From positions 2,976,001 through 3,040,000 of the forward strand of contig CAVURU010000003.1 in the NCBI GenBank assembly GCA_963744005.1: DNA of 64,000 nucleotides, written 5' to 3'. The translations under genes were made by a program, and so were the position numbers. This document shows positions 35,372 through 44,607 of this stretch, piece after piece. Within the stretch, counting starts at the first letter, position 1; every line of letters begins with the position of its first letter. A model generated the notes under the pieces. The model saw only the letters and a program-made list of their open reading frames with translations, searched no databases and was not told the DNA's origin. Origin of the DNA: Palsa-504 sp963744005. Lineage in GTDB: Bacteria; Actinomycetota; Actinomycetes; Streptosporangiales; Streptosporangiaceae.

Positions 35372-35773
35372 ATGACGATTACTTCGGCAACACAGTTCGC
35401 GGTGGCTGACTCGTTTCTGGAGGGGCTGGCCGCGCAGGATTTCGGCCGGCTCGGCGGCACGCTGACGGCGGGATGTCAGCTGCGGGCGATGCTTCCTCCG
35501 GGCGCCCGGGAATGGGCCGGCGGGGAGGCGATCGCGGGGCAGTTCGCGACGTGGTTCGGCGAGACCGAGGCGTTCGAGCTGACCGAGGCTTCGGTGGGTG
35601 ATGTGGGCGGGCGGCTGCACATGCGGTGGCGGCTGCGGCTGCGGGCGGCCCGGCTGGGCTCGGGGTGGTTCACGGTCGAGCAGCAGGTGTACGCGGACGC
35701 GGACGGCAGCGGGCGGATCGCGCGGCTGGACCTGCTGTGCACCGGGTACCGGGCTGAGGTGCCGGGTTCTTGA
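35372..35773 (+). CDS. SnoaL-like/NTF2-fold protein
   Basis: The 133-residue protein starts at ATG 35372. It opens with the usual NTF2 helix (ADSFLEGLAAQDFGRLGGTL) and has GGEAIAGQFATWFGETEAFE, then beta strands ending RIARLDLLCTGYRAEV. The fold is that of ketosteroid isomerase-like and polyketide cyclase-like proteins. Ligand and reaction are unknown. It follows the HD-GYP gene in the same direction. Confidence 0.78.
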   Translation: MTITSATQFAVADSFLEGLAAQDFGRLGGTLTAGCQLRAMLPPGAREWAGGEAIAGQFATWFGETEAFELTEASVGDVGGRLHMRWRLRLRAARLGSGWFTVEQQVYADADGSGRIARLDLLCTGYRAEVPGS

Positions 35774-35901
35774 GGTCTGCTGGCTGGGCGCTGGGCCTGT
35801 CCGGGAGCGGCTGGCTGGGCGTTTCCGGGGGCGGCCGGCTGGGCTTCTCCTGGTGGACATGAGCTGGCCATCTGCGGCTGTTAGCGTGCCGCGTCGACAC
35901 T

Positions 35902-36399
35902 ATGCCTGCACGCAGCGGGGCGGCGGCCCGGCGCGGGGAGCGCTACCAGGCCCTGATGGCCGCCGTCGTCCGGCGGCTGCCCTTCGGGCTGTCCCGGATC
36001 GTGGCGCCCAGCCTGCTGGGGTTCGCCATCATCAACGGGTTCACCTTTGCGGTGGACCTCGGACTGCTGTCGCTGGCGCACGGCGTTTTCAGGTGGCCGT
36101 ATCCGGCCGCGGTGACGCTGTCTTACCTGACCGCTTTCGCGCTGAGCTTCGCGCTGAACCGGGTGTTCAACTTCCGCTCGCATGAGGCGCTCGGCGGCCA
36201 GACCGCGAAGTACGTGGTGGCGGTGGCGATCAACTACGCGGCGTTCGTCGTCGGGGTGGGGGACGGGCTCACGGCGCTGGGGGTGGAGTACCAGCTGGCC
36301 CGGATCCTGTCCGGGCTGTGCGAAGGAGTGTTCATGTACTGCGTGATGCGGTGGGTGGTGTTCCGGGCCTCGCCTGGAAATGTCAGTGGCCGGGTCTAG
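35902..36399 (+). CDS. GtrA-family membrane protein
   Basis: The 165-residue protein starts at ATG 35902 and has four predicted helices, with the GtrA signature SLLGFAIINGFTFAVDLGLL, YLTAFALSFALNRVFNF and YCVMRWVVFR at the end. GtrA-like proteins move lipid-linked sugars across the membrane for cell-surface polysaccharides. No glycosyltransferase is adjacent; the nearest is the synthase-deacetylase at 6333. Confidence 0.88.
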   Translation: MPARSGAAARRGERYQALMAAVVRRLPFGLSRIVAPSLLGFAIINGFTFAVDLGLLSLAHGVFRWPYPAAVTLSYLTAFALSFALNRVFNFRSHEALGGQTAKYVVAVAINYAAFVVGVGDGLTALGVEYQLARILSGLCEGVFMYCVMRWVVFRASPGNVSGRV

Positions 36400-36476
36400 A
36401 GTCGAATAAAACAGCAAAAACCCGAATCGACCTAACGGTCCGTCCTGCCTGCTCCGGTGAATGGAGGTGAGGACTC

Positions 36477-38076
36477 ATGGGCACCAACCCTCCCCCGGCC
36501 GGTGCCGCCGAGGCGATGGACATGGCCCTCACCGGGCTGAGGTTCCTGGCCGCCTCCGATCCCACCGCCCTATCGGCCCAGGCCCAGGCGGAGATCGTTC
36601 GGGCGCTGGAGCAGGCCGGCGCGATCACGACCGCGGCGCGGGCGTATTTCCTGGCCGCGTTCACCGCCGGGCAGGGGTACAGCGAGGACGCGGACTACAG
36701 CCCGACGGCGTGGCTGATCCACAAGACCGGGGTGACCAAAGGTGCCGCCCGCGGCCACATGAGCTGGGCCCGGCGCACCACCGGGCACCCCGTGGTGCTG
36801 CTGGCCCTGGCCGAGCGGCACCATCGTCAGCGAGTCGATGGCGGGACTGATCTGCGGCTGGTCTGACCGGCTCCCGTCCGATTGCCGGGCCGCCGCCGAT
36901 GAGATCCTGATCGCCGCGGCACGGGCCGGGGCCAGCCGTGCAGACCTGGCCGGGCTGGCGGCGGAGATCTACGCCCGGTCCCGGCCCGATGGGGAGGACG
37001 ACCCGGGGCTGGGGTTCGAGGACCGGCAGGTCCGGGTGGAGACCACGTTCGGCGGGGCGGGGGTGATGACCGGGGACCTGACGCCGGAGTGCACGGCCAT
37101 CGTGACCGCGGTGCTGGAATCGCTGTCCGCCCCGGCGGGCGCCGATGATGCCCGGACCCGGGAGCAGCGCTACCACGACGCGCTGGAAGAGGCCATGCGG
37201 CGGCTGATCGCGTCGGGCCTGCTGCCGGACCGGGCCGGGCAGCCGACCAAGGCCATGGTCTACATCGCGCTGGCCGAGCTCCGCGCCGGGGCAGACGGCT
37301 CCGCCCTGGAAACCGTCTGGATCACCGAGATGCAGATCCGGTGGGCCGCCCGCCGCGCCGAAGCCGCCGACGGCAACGGCAGCGACGGCGGCGCCTGGCT
37401 GGACGGCGACGACGCCCGCGCCGCGGCCTGCGACGCGACCCTGACCCCGGTCGTCACCGGCAACGTCAACATCGCCATCCTGGACGACCTGGTCCAGCTC
37501 TGCCTCCAGCTCGGCGGGCACGGCTGGCACTGCTCCCCCACGGCCAGCGGACATGGCCCTGCCCCCGCGGCCGGCGGGCACGCTCCTGCCTCGGAGGCTT
37601 CCGGGCCGACGGGCCTGGACCACCTCACCGGCATGTCCCGGGCCGCGCTGGAACGGGCCATCATCGGCAAGGCCATCGACCTGCTGTCCGGACCCGGCGG
37701 CCTGGCGTCCTTCCTGCGGACCCGGCAGCTCGGCGCCCGGCTCGCCGGGCCCAGCCTCCCCCTGGACATCGGGGTCAGCTCCACCATCCCGGCCGGCATC
37801 CGGACCGCGGTCATCCTGCGGGACCGCAAATGCCGATGGCCGGGCGGCTGCGAGCAGCCCGCCGCGGCCTGCCAGGTCCACCACGTCCGCCACCAGGCCC
37901 ACGGCGGGCCCACCAGCGTGGCCGGGTGCGTCCTGCTGTGTTCCTACCACCACCAGGTCGTCATCCACCGGCAGGGCTGGACCCTGGTCCTCAACCCCGA
38001 CGGCACCACCACCGCCTGGAACCCCGGCCGGACCAAGATCCTGCACAGCCACGCCCCGCCCGCCCGCGCCGGGTGA
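36477..38076 (+). CDS. DUF222/13E12-type HNH endonuclease, one frameshift
   Basis: Corrected length is about 532 residues from ATG 36477 after GGAGGTGAGG. The DUF222 part begins with EAMDMALTGLRFLAASDPTA. The frame is lost near 36822, where one base seems to be inserted. Its repair gives TIVSESMAGLICGWSDRLP, typical of this family. The C-terminal HNH domain holds CRWPGGCEQPAAACQVHHV, then HGGPTSVAGCVLLCSYHHQV. These proteins are common in multiple copies in mycobacteria and other actinomycetes. They are thought to be nucleases of mobile origin, with poorly known roles. Confidence 0.85.
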
Positions 38077-38158
38077 CCACCTGGGCGAGCGAACGCGACG
38101 AAGAGCTGAACTCCCCTGCTGTACAGGGTCTGACGCTGCGATTTACAGTTCGCTCACT

Positions 38159-39646
38159 ATGAGTTCCGTGGCGTGGCGGCGGCCGGGCCAGCAGGTGGTC
38201 GTCCTGGCGATCTGCGCGGTCGCGACGTTCATGGGCACGATGGACAGCACGATCGTCTACACCGCGCTGCCCTCGATGGCCCGGGATTTCGGGGCATCGC
38301 TGGCCTCGGCGCAGTGGGCCACGCTGAGCTACATCCTCACCCTGGCCGTGGTGGTCCCGTCGTCAGGCTGGATCGGGGACCGGTTCGGCGCCCGGCGCAC
38401 CTTCCTGACCGCGATGGCCCTGTTCACCGTGGCCTCGGTGCTGTGCGGCCTGTCCGGCTCACTGACCGAGCTGGTCCTGTTCCGGGTCCTGCAGGGAATG
38501 GCCGCCGGCCTGATCATCCCGGTCGCGCAGGCCATCTTGTTCCGGACCTTCCCGCCCGACCGGCGGGCCCACGCGTCGGGCATCGTCCTGCTCGGCACGA
38601 GCCTCGGGCCGGCCGTGGGGCCGGTGCTGGGTGGCGTGCTGACCACCTACCTGTCCTGGCGGTGGTGCTTTTTCGTCAACGTGCCGCTCGGCGTCGTCGT
38701 GCTCGTCATCGGGCTGCTGTTCCTGGCCGAGCACCGCGAAGCGGCGGCCGGCCGGCTGGACATCCCCGGCTTCGTGCTCGCGGGCGGCGGGCTGGCGCTG
38801 GTGCTCTACGCGCTGAGCCAGTCGCCGGTCCGGGGCTGGTCCAGCCCGGTCATCATCGGCGCCGGCCTGGGCGGGCTGGCCATGCTCGCCGCGATGGCGC
38901 TGGTCGAGCTGCGGTCGGCGGCGCCGATGCTGAACCTGCGGCTGCTGGGGAACCGGATCTTCCGCACCACCAGCCTGGTCTCGCTGTGCAGCATGGGCGT
39001 CTACGGCGGCTACCTGTTCCTGACGCCGGAGTTCCTGCAGCAGGCCCGCGGCGCCTCGGCGCTGAGCTCCGGGCTGACCACGATGCCCAGCGCCATCGGG
39101 GTGTGGCTCAACATACACATCGCCGCCCGGCTGTACCCGCGGGTCGGGCCGCGGCGGATGATCGTGGGCGGGCTGTGCGGGGTGATCACCGTGTTCGTCC
39201 TGCTCGGGCTCACGGTCGGGCTGGACACCAGCACCTGGCTGATCCGGCTGCTGGTCTTCTGCGGCGGGTCGGCGGTGGCCTACAGCGTCGTGGCCGTCCA
39301 GGCCGCGTCGTTCGCCACCATCTCCCCGGCCGACACCGGCCGGGCCTCGGCGCTGTTCAACGCGCAGGCCCAGGTGGCCAGCGGCATCGGCGTGGCGCTG
39401 CTGGTCACCGTGGTCTCAGCGGCCAGCCCGGCCGGGGCGGCCGGAGCCGCGCTGGTGCCGGCGTTCCACACGGCCTACCTGACCGCGGCGGTCGTCAGCG
39501 GCATCGGCGTGCTGATCGCGCTGACCATCCGGGACTCCGATGCGGCGGCGACCATGCGTCCTCGTGAGCAGCGGCCGGCCAGTCCCGCGCCAGCCCCGGC
39601 CGCGGTCCCGCCGCAGATCGCGGAGGGCACCGCCGACCCTGGGTAA
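38159..39646 (+). CDS. MFS exporter, DHA2 (EmrB/QacA) type
   Basis: The 495-residue protein starts at ATG 38159. It has about fourteen membrane helices with the DHA2 motifs FMGTMDSTIVYTALPSMARD at helix 1, GWIGDRFGARRTF (motif A) and GPAVGPVLGGVLTTYLSWRW (motif C). A Pro/Ala-rich cytosolic tail follows. The class exports drugs or own metabolites with proton exchange. It is preceded by the HNH gene and followed by a convergent 44-residue gene. Confidence 0.9.
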   Translation: MSSVAWRRPGQQVVVLAICAVATFMGTMDSTIVYTALPSMARDFGASLASAQWATLSYILTLAVVVPSSGWIGDRFGARRTFLTAMALFTVASVLCGLSGSLTELVLFRVLQGMAAGLIIPVAQAILFRTFPPDRRAHASGIVLLGTSLGPAVGPVLGGVLTTYLSWRWCFFVNVPLGVVVLVIGLLFLAEHREAAAGRLDIPGFVLAGGGLALVLYALSQSPVRGWSSPVIIGAGLGGLAMLAAMALVELRSAAPMLNLRLLGNRIFRTTSLVSLCSMGVYGGYLFLTPEFLQQARGASALSSGLTTMPSAIGVWLNIHIAARLYPRVGPRRMIVGGLCGVITVFVLLGLTVGLDTSTWLIRLLVFCGGSAVAYSVVAVQAASFATISPADTGRASALFNAQAQVASGIGVALLVTVVSAASPAGAAGAALVPAFHTAYLTAAVVSGIGVLIALTIRDSDAAATMRPREQRPASPAPAPAAVPPQIAEGTADPG

Positions 39647-39652
39647 TTCAGG

Positions 39653-39787
39653 TCAGTTCTTCTCGCCGTCGTTCATGGCCAGGATGGCGTCGGCCAGGTC
39701 CTCGCTGCCGTAGAACGGCCCGGCGTACTTCTCGATCAGGGCCACCAGCCGGTCCCGGTCGGTGGTCGGAGTCGCCTCGATAGTCAT
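39653..39787 (-). CDS. Small 44-residue protein, unknown
   Basis: This short gene begins at ATG 39787, 5 bases after GGAGAGG, a strong ribosome-binding site. It encodes an acidic, probably helical peptide (LVALIEKYAGPFYGSEDLAD near the middle). Codon third positions are strongly GC-rich as in real genes here. It is convergent with the MFS gene, with 6 bases between the stops. I know no family for it. Confidence 0.55.
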   Translation of the reverse strand: MTIEATPTTDRDRLVALIEKYAGPFYGSEDLADAILAMNDGEKN

Positions 39788-40011
39788 TGCGCCTCTCCGT
39801 TCTCATGGTTGAACCACGCCTCGAATCGCACGTTGTCCGTGCGTATCCCCGCCCCAGGCGCCTGCGGCTGGCGCACACGTAGCCGTAAGGGGGCAAGTCT
39901 ACTGTCACGTCGGCACACCTGGTGTCAGGTTGGGCACAGCCCGCATGGTTACCGGGGGTGGCGCAACGCGGTACGTGACCGGATCGGGCATGCCAGAGTA
40001 GTCAGGACCGA

Positions 40012-40043
40012 CAGGCACCTCCAGGCACAGGCACCTCCAGGCA
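40012..40043. repeat. Two tandem 16-base repeats upstream of aldo/keto reductase
   Basis: The unit CAGGCACCTCCAGGCA occurs twice without a gap, ending 12 bases before the GTG start at 40055. It may be a binding site for a regulator or a slippage product in the untranslated leader. Confidence 0.5.
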
Positions 40044-40054
40044 AGGGAAACGGC

Positions 40055-40894
40055 GTGACCGAATCAGCATCACCGGCCCTCCAGCTGTCGCACGGCACCA
40101 CGATGCCGCAGCTGGGGCTGGGCACCTCGCCGATGAACGACGCGGAGACCGAGCTAGTCGTCGCCGACGCAGTGCGGGCCGGGTACCGGCTCATCGACAC
40201 CGCCGAGAACTACCGCAACGAGAAGGGCGCCGGCCGGGGCATCAGGGCAGGCGGCGTGCCACGTGAGCAGCTGTTCGTGACGACCAAGTTCAACGCCCAG
40301 TGGCACGACACCAGCCTGGTCGCGACGGCGCTGGACAACAGCCTGGCCCGGCTCGGCACGGACTACGTGGATCTGCTGCTCATCCACTGGCCGAACCCGG
40401 AGCAGGACCGTTACGTGCAGGCCTGGGAGGGCATGGTCGCCGCGATCGGTACCGGCAAGGTCAAGGCCATCGGCACGTCGAACTTCAAGCCGGCCCACCT
40501 GGACCGGATCATCGACGCGACCGGCTATGCCCCGGACGTCAACCAGATACAGCTCAGCCCGGCGGTGACCCGCACGGTGACCCGCAGCTACGACCGGGAG
40601 CACGGCATCGTCACCCAGTCGTGGTCGCCGCTGGGCGGGCGGCGCGTCAGCGTCCTGGGCGATCCGGTCGTCACCGATATCGCGCAGGCCACCGGCCGCA
40701 CCCCCGCGCAGGTCGTGCTGCGGTGGCATGTCCAGCTCGGGCTGGCCGCCGTGCCGAAGTCGGCCGATCCCACCCGGCTGCGCCAGAACCTGGACGTCTT
40801 CGACTTCTCGCTGTCGGAGTCGCAGGTCAGCGCGCTGTCAGGGCTCGACCAGGGCGAAGGCGCCGCGGTGGACAGCGACGCATTCGGCCACTAG
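40055..40894 (+). CDS. Aldo/keto reductase (2,5-diketo-gluconate reductase-like)
   Basis: The 279-residue enzyme starts at GTG 40055. The signature residues are Asp and Tyr in YRLIDTAENYRNEKGAG, Lys in LFVTTKFNAQWHD and His in DLLLIHWPNP. The NADPH-binding end is LAAVPKSADPTRLRQNLDVF. It belongs to a different AKR subgroup from the one at 4708. It probably reduces a sugar or keto acid in the cytosol. Confidence 0.92.
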   Translation: MTESASPALQLSHGTTMPQLGLGTSPMNDAETELVVADAVRAGYRLIDTAENYRNEKGAGRGIRAGGVPREQLFVTTKFNAQWHDTSLVATALDNSLARLGTDYVDLLLIHWPNPEQDRYVQAWEGMVAAIGTGKVKAIGTSNFKPAHLDRIIDATGYAPDVNQIQLSPAVTRTVTRSYDREHGIVTQSWSPLGGRRVSVLGDPVVTDIAQATGRTPAQVVLRWHVQLGLAAVPKSADPTRLRQNLDVFDFSLSESQVSALSGLDQGEGAAVDSDAFGH

Positions 40895-40938
40895 CCCGCT
40901 CCCGCGGGCCGGGTGGCCTCATGCGTCGGCCGAGGGCG

Positions 40939-41742
40939 TTAGCGGCCGTTGAAGACCGCGGGACGCTTCTCCACGAAGGCGGTGAGGGCCTCGATGCGAT
41001 CCTCGCTGTGCTCCGACGGAGCGTTGGCGACGAGCTCCGGGCCGATGATGTCGTCCAGCCCGAACCGCCGGTTCAGCAGCGCCTTGGCCGAGCGGACCGT
41101 CAGCGGCGGGTTGGCGGCGATCTCGCTGGCCAGCGCGAGCGCCTCGTCCATCAGCCGCTCGTGCGGGACAACGGAGTTGACCAGGCCCTTGCTGAGCGCC
41201 CACGGCGCGTCGAACAGCCGCCCGGTGAAGGCCATCTCGGATGCGATGCCGAGACCGACCAAGTCGACCATCGACTCCGAGGACCCCGTGTCCGGCACCA
41301 GGGCGCGCTTGACGAAGATGCTGGCGAACCGGGCCTGATCGGAGGCGATCCTGATGTCGGCGGCGAGGCTCAGGGAGAACCCGGCCCCGGCCGCGACCCC
41401 GTTGACGGCGGCGATGACAGGCTGGGCGACGTGGCGCAGCCGCGGGGCCAGCGGCGGGATCTGGGCGCGGCGGTTGTACGGCGGCTGGGCCGCGCCGTTT
41501 GCGGTGGCGCCATCTGCGGCCGCGGCGGCCCGGCCGGTGAGGTCCGCGCCCGAGCAGAAGCCGCGGCCGTTTCCGGTCAGGATGATGGCCCGGACGTCGG
41601 GGAACGCCGCTTCCAGCTCATCGAGCGCGTCATTCAGGTCCAGGCACAGGCCGGGGCTGAGCGCGTTGAGCAGCTTGGGCCGGTTCAGCCGGATGACACC
41701 AACGTGGTCGATGCGCTCAACTTCCAGGTTCTCGTAGGCCAC
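40939..41742 (-). CDS. Enoyl-CoA hydratase/isomerase family protein
   Basis: The 267-residue crotonase-fold protein starts at ATG 41742. It shows NRPKLLNALSPGLCLDLNDA, the oxyanion loop GNGRGFCSGADLTGR and GVAAGAGFSLSLAADIRIAS. The catalytic position reads VKRALVPDTGSSESMVDLVG, as in PaaG-type isomerases, and the C-terminal helix ends VEKRPAVFNGR. It may take part in fatty-acid or aromatic CoA degradation. The acyl-CoA genes around it are not in one operon, so the pathway is open. Confidence 0.9.
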   Translation of the reverse strand: MAYENLEVERIDHVGVIRLNRPKLLNALSPGLCLDLNDALDELEAAFPDVRAIILTGNGRGFCSGADLTGRAAAAADGATANGAAQPPYNRRAQIPPLAPRLRHVAQPVIAAVNGVAAGAGFSLSLAADIRIASDQARFASIFVKRALVPDTGSSESMVDLVGLGIASEMAFTGRLFDAPWALSKGLVNSVVPHERLMDEALALASEIAANPPLTVRSAKALLNRRFGLDDIIGPELVANAPSEHSEDRIEALTAFVEKRPAVFNGR

Positions 41743-41819
41743 GGTTACCTCTTCGTCATTGTCGATACTTATAGAACGATCATAATCAGGCCGTCCGTGA
41801 CTTCCCTATCGCCGGCGGC

Positions 41820-42446
41820 TTACCGCAGGACGGTGAACAGCGGGCCGCGCACGTCGGTGCCGTCCGGGCCCCGCCAGCCGGCGGTCACGCAGCCGCAGGC
41901 TCCGGTGACCGCGCAGCCGTCACCGTCGGCCGGGCGGAGGGCCCGGAGGATGCGGACGGTCAGTCCCGGCCCGGCGGCGAGATCGGTACCGGAGAAGACC
42001 TGGGCGGCGGGGACGATGTCCGCGCCGTCACAGTGGACGACGACCGAGGGGTCGGCGGTGTGGCTGACGCTCTGCGCCTGGGGCTCGGCCGAACCGCTCA
42101 GGAGCGCGACCAGCTGGGCGGCCAGGACGGGGTCGCGCGTCCCGTCGTACACCCAGCGGCGGCCGAGGACGCCGTGCTCGGTCGTGCCGATGAGGGCGCG
42201 GCCGGCCTCGGCCAGCGGAGCCCCGCGGTAGGTGAGCGGCACGTTATACGTGACCGGGGCGTCGCCCGAGGTGTCTGACACCAGCATGAACTCGAGGCCG
42301 ACGTCCCCGGCCGGGTCGTCGAGCCGGAACCCGCCGCACCGGGCCAGGTCGGGCGCTCCGCCCTGGTACCAGGACTGAGCGGGAAGCCACGCCGACAGGA
42401 GCTCGAGCTTGCTGGGAGTGAGAGTGGTCTGGTGAATGACGGCCAT
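41820..42446 (-). CDS. Maltokinase N-terminal cap-like domain protein
   Basis: This 208-residue protein starts at ATG 42446 and resembles the free-standing N-terminal cap of maltokinases (CG0192 type). It has LSAWLPAQSWYQGGAPDLAR, DVGLEFMLVSDTSGDAPVTY and VPLTYRGAPLAEAGRALIGT, then GRRWVYDGTRDPVLAAQLVA. It lacks a kinase domain. The stand-alone cap is common in actinomycetes but its role is unclear. It is 9 bases downstream of the MBL gene's stop region in the opposite order, and the two may be coexpressed. Confidence 0.8.
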   Translation of the reverse strand: MAVIHQTTLTPSKLELLSAWLPAQSWYQGGAPDLARCGGFRLDDPAGDVGLEFMLVSDTSGDAPVTYNVPLTYRGAPLAEAGRALIGTTEHGVLGRRWVYDGTRDPVLAAQLVALLSGSAEPQAQSVSHTADPSVVVHCDGADIVPAAQVFSGTDLAAGPGLTVRILRALRPADGDGCAVTGACGCVTAGWRGPDGTDVRGPLFTVLR

Positions 42447-42455
42447 GCCCGAAGG

Positions 42456-43223
42456 TTAGCCCGGCCGGGCCTGGTCCAGGTTGGACTGGTGAATGGGGAG
42501 CCAGTCCCGGCCGTGCGGAGAATCGGGGGCTAGCCGCGGGTCGGCCGGGTCGTGGCCCCGCTGCAGCGCGTCGATGTAGGCGCGGTCGGCGGCCAGGCGG
42601 GCGGTCACCTCGGGACCGCGGGCCACGGCACCGTGGCCGGGGATGAGGACATCGGCGTGCCGGGCCGCCTCATCCAGCCGGTCGAGGGCGGCCGCCCAGG
42701 CGCCCACCTGGCCGGGGCGGCGGGCGTCGAGGATCGGGATCAGGATGTCGGAGAGCATGTCGCCGGCGAGCAGGACGCCATGATCCGCGAGGAGGACCGC
42801 GGCGTGGCCGACGGCGTGTGCCTCATGCTCGATGATCTGGCCCGGGACAGGCCCGCCGCCGGCGGGCAGCGGGGTGACGAGCGCGACCAGCTCGAGCGGG
42901 ACGCCGGATGCGCTCTCCGCGGCCATCTGCTGCGCGCGCTCGCGGGCCTGGCCGGCCAGCTGGGCGCAGGCGGCCGTGGCGTAGCGGGGCACGCCGGCGA
43001 ACCGGGAAGGCCAGAGCAGGTGATCCCAGTGCGGATGGGTGGAGAACCCGGCGACAACCGGCAGCCCGAGCCGGTCCAGGTCATCGGCGAGCTGGCTGAG
43101 CTCGGACCCGTGGATGCCGGGATCGACCAGGATCAGCCCGGCCGAGGTGCGGATCACGGTGGTGTTGCTCCACACCCATTCGCTCTGCCGGACCCAGACG
43201 CCGTCGGCCACCTGATTCAGCAT
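42456..43223 (-). CDS. MBL-fold metallo-hydrolase
   Basis: The 255-residue protein starts at ATG 43223. It has the metal-binding STHPHWDHLLW (HxHxDH), the later His in HAVGHAAVLLADHGVLLAGD with the bridging Asp, and the final His in VLIPGHGAVARG. The fold includes beta-lactamases, glyoxalase II and lactonases. The size and a clear VWVRQSEWVWSNTTVIRTS start are typical of B3-like or lactonase subgroups. The substrate is unknown. Confidence 0.88.
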   Translation of the reverse strand: MLNQVADGVWVRQSEWVWSNTTVIRTSAGLILVDPGIHGSELSQLADDLDRLGLPVVAGFSTHPHWDHLLWPSRFAGVPRYATAACAQLAGQARERAQQMAAESASGVPLELVALVTPLPAGGGPVPGQIIEHEAHAVGHAAVLLADHGVLLAGDMLSDILIPILDARRPGQVGAWAAALDRLDEAARHADVLIPGHGAVARGPEVTARLAADRAYIDALQRGHDPADPRLAPDSPHGRDWLPIHQSNLDQARPG

Positions 43224-43393
43224 CGGTTCACTCTGTCAGGTGCCTGCGGCCGGAGCAAGGCGCCGTTCGGTGACCCGCCTGGTTCAGGAAATACCCGGAG
43301 TGGTCATAAATCCTCCCTTCATACGGCGACCCGCATGTCCTGAATATTTTTAGCCGGGACTTATCTGACTCATTTAAGTCACCGGAAGAATCA

Positions 43394-43407
43394 CGTCAGA
43401 ATTGACG
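43394..43407. promoter_or_regulatory. Palindrome in the promoter region of the nitrobindin-like gene
   Basis: CGTCA-GAAT-TGACG is a perfect inverted repeat in the AT-rich interval 43224-43484, upstream of the gene at 43485 and downstream of the divergent MBL start. A regulator site for either gene is possible. Nothing else is recognised in this interval. Confidence 0.35.
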
Positions 43408-43484
43408 CTTTCATACCGGAAGCGGCGGTTATATGCTCGCCACATTGCGGGCCTGGCGGCTCGTGATCCTGGAGGGGAGCCACC

Positions 43485-44471
43485 ATGGCGGCAGGTACGC
43501 AGACGGACCCGGACTTCGCGTTCGCGGGGCTGGCTACGCCCGAGGCACAGCCAACCGAAGAGTTCAGGGCGGCCGCGGCGGGACCCGATCCGCTCGGGCC
43601 GCTGGCGGGCCTGCTGGGCACGTGGAAGGGCCACGGCTTCAACGCCATCTGGCGGCCGCATCACCCGGCCAGCCCGCAAGACCGGTTTCTGGAGCTGAAC
43701 CAGACCGACGAGACCCTGGTCTTCACGCGGATCAACGGGCCGATCCCCAATCGCGGGCTGGCGATGGGGGACATCAGCATGTTCGGCCTGACGTACATGC
43801 AGCAGATCAGCGAGTCGAGCACCGGCGCCGGGCTGCACATCGAGCCGGGTATCTGGGCCGCGGTGCCGCTGACGACCGATCCGAACGAGCCGGCGTCCGT
43901 GGTCCGGATGGCGTCGATCCCGCACGGCACGGCCATCTTGGCCCAAGGGGTCATCGAGGTGCACCCGGGAGGTCCGCAGACCATCCCGGACAGCAACATC
44001 CTGCCGTTCTTCTTCGGCAGCCCGGCGCCGGCCAACAGCGACTTCAACTCCGTGGCCCAGACCTTCACCGAGCTGAACCTGTCCCAGCCAACCCAGTTCC
44101 GGTCGGTCGCTCCGGGGGTGACCCAGGACATCGTCAAGAACCCCAACAGCGTGCTGCAGCAGGCGCTCCGGTCCTCGCTGCAGGGCACGACGATGAAGAG
44201 CCGCACCTTCCTGCACGTGGCGACCGATCACAGCACCACCATCAAGGCGGGAGGCGGCATCGCCAACACGGCCTTCCTGGCCACAAGCGGCAATCCGCCC
44301 GGAGGCAACGCCAACGCCTCCCAGGCCCAGGCCACGTTCTGGATCGAGACGATCGCTGGCACCGGCGGCCACCCGGACACGTTCCAGCTGCAGTACACGC
44401 AGCTGGTGATGCTCGACTTCAACGGCATTCACTGGCCGCACGTCACTGTGGGCACGCTGGTCAGGCAGTAG
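43485..44471 (+). CDS. Nitrobindin-like/heme-binding beta-barrel protein
   Basis: The 328-residue protein starts at ATG 43485 after GGAGGGGAG. The central segment LGPLAGLLGTWKGHGFNAIW, ELNQTDETLVFTRINGPIP and late barrel strands resemble nitrobindin-like lipocalin-type domains, which bind heme or fatty acids. Repeated NIL/NSN-rich loops and TFWIETIAGTGGHPDTFQLQ suggest a large beta-barrel. There is no signal peptide. Heme coordination by a C-terminal His (GIHWPHVTVG) is plausible but unproven. Confidence 0.6.
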   Translation: MAAGTQTDPDFAFAGLATPEAQPTEEFRAAAAGPDPLGPLAGLLGTWKGHGFNAIWRPHHPASPQDRFLELNQTDETLVFTRINGPIPNRGLAMGDISMFGLTYMQQISESSTGAGLHIEPGIWAAVPLTTDPNEPASVVRMASIPHGTAILAQGVIEVHPGGPQTIPDSNILPFFFGSPAPANSDFNSVAQTFTELNLSQPTQFRSVAPGVTQDIVKNPNSVLQQALRSSLQGTTMKSRTFLHVATDHSTTIKAGGGIANTAFLATSGNPPGGNANASQAQATFWIETIAGTGGHPDTFQLQYTQLVMLDFNGIHWPHVTVGTLVRQ

Positions 44472-44607
44472 GCCTGGTTACTACTTGGCGTCTCCGCGGA
44501 GAACGCTGGCTCTGGAGCCGGCGCATGTACCGGTGTGGATCAACAAGGCCGGGTGAGCGGTAGCCACCGCTCCGTTCGGAAGCCGTCGCGGGGAGGACAC
44601 TGGGGAG

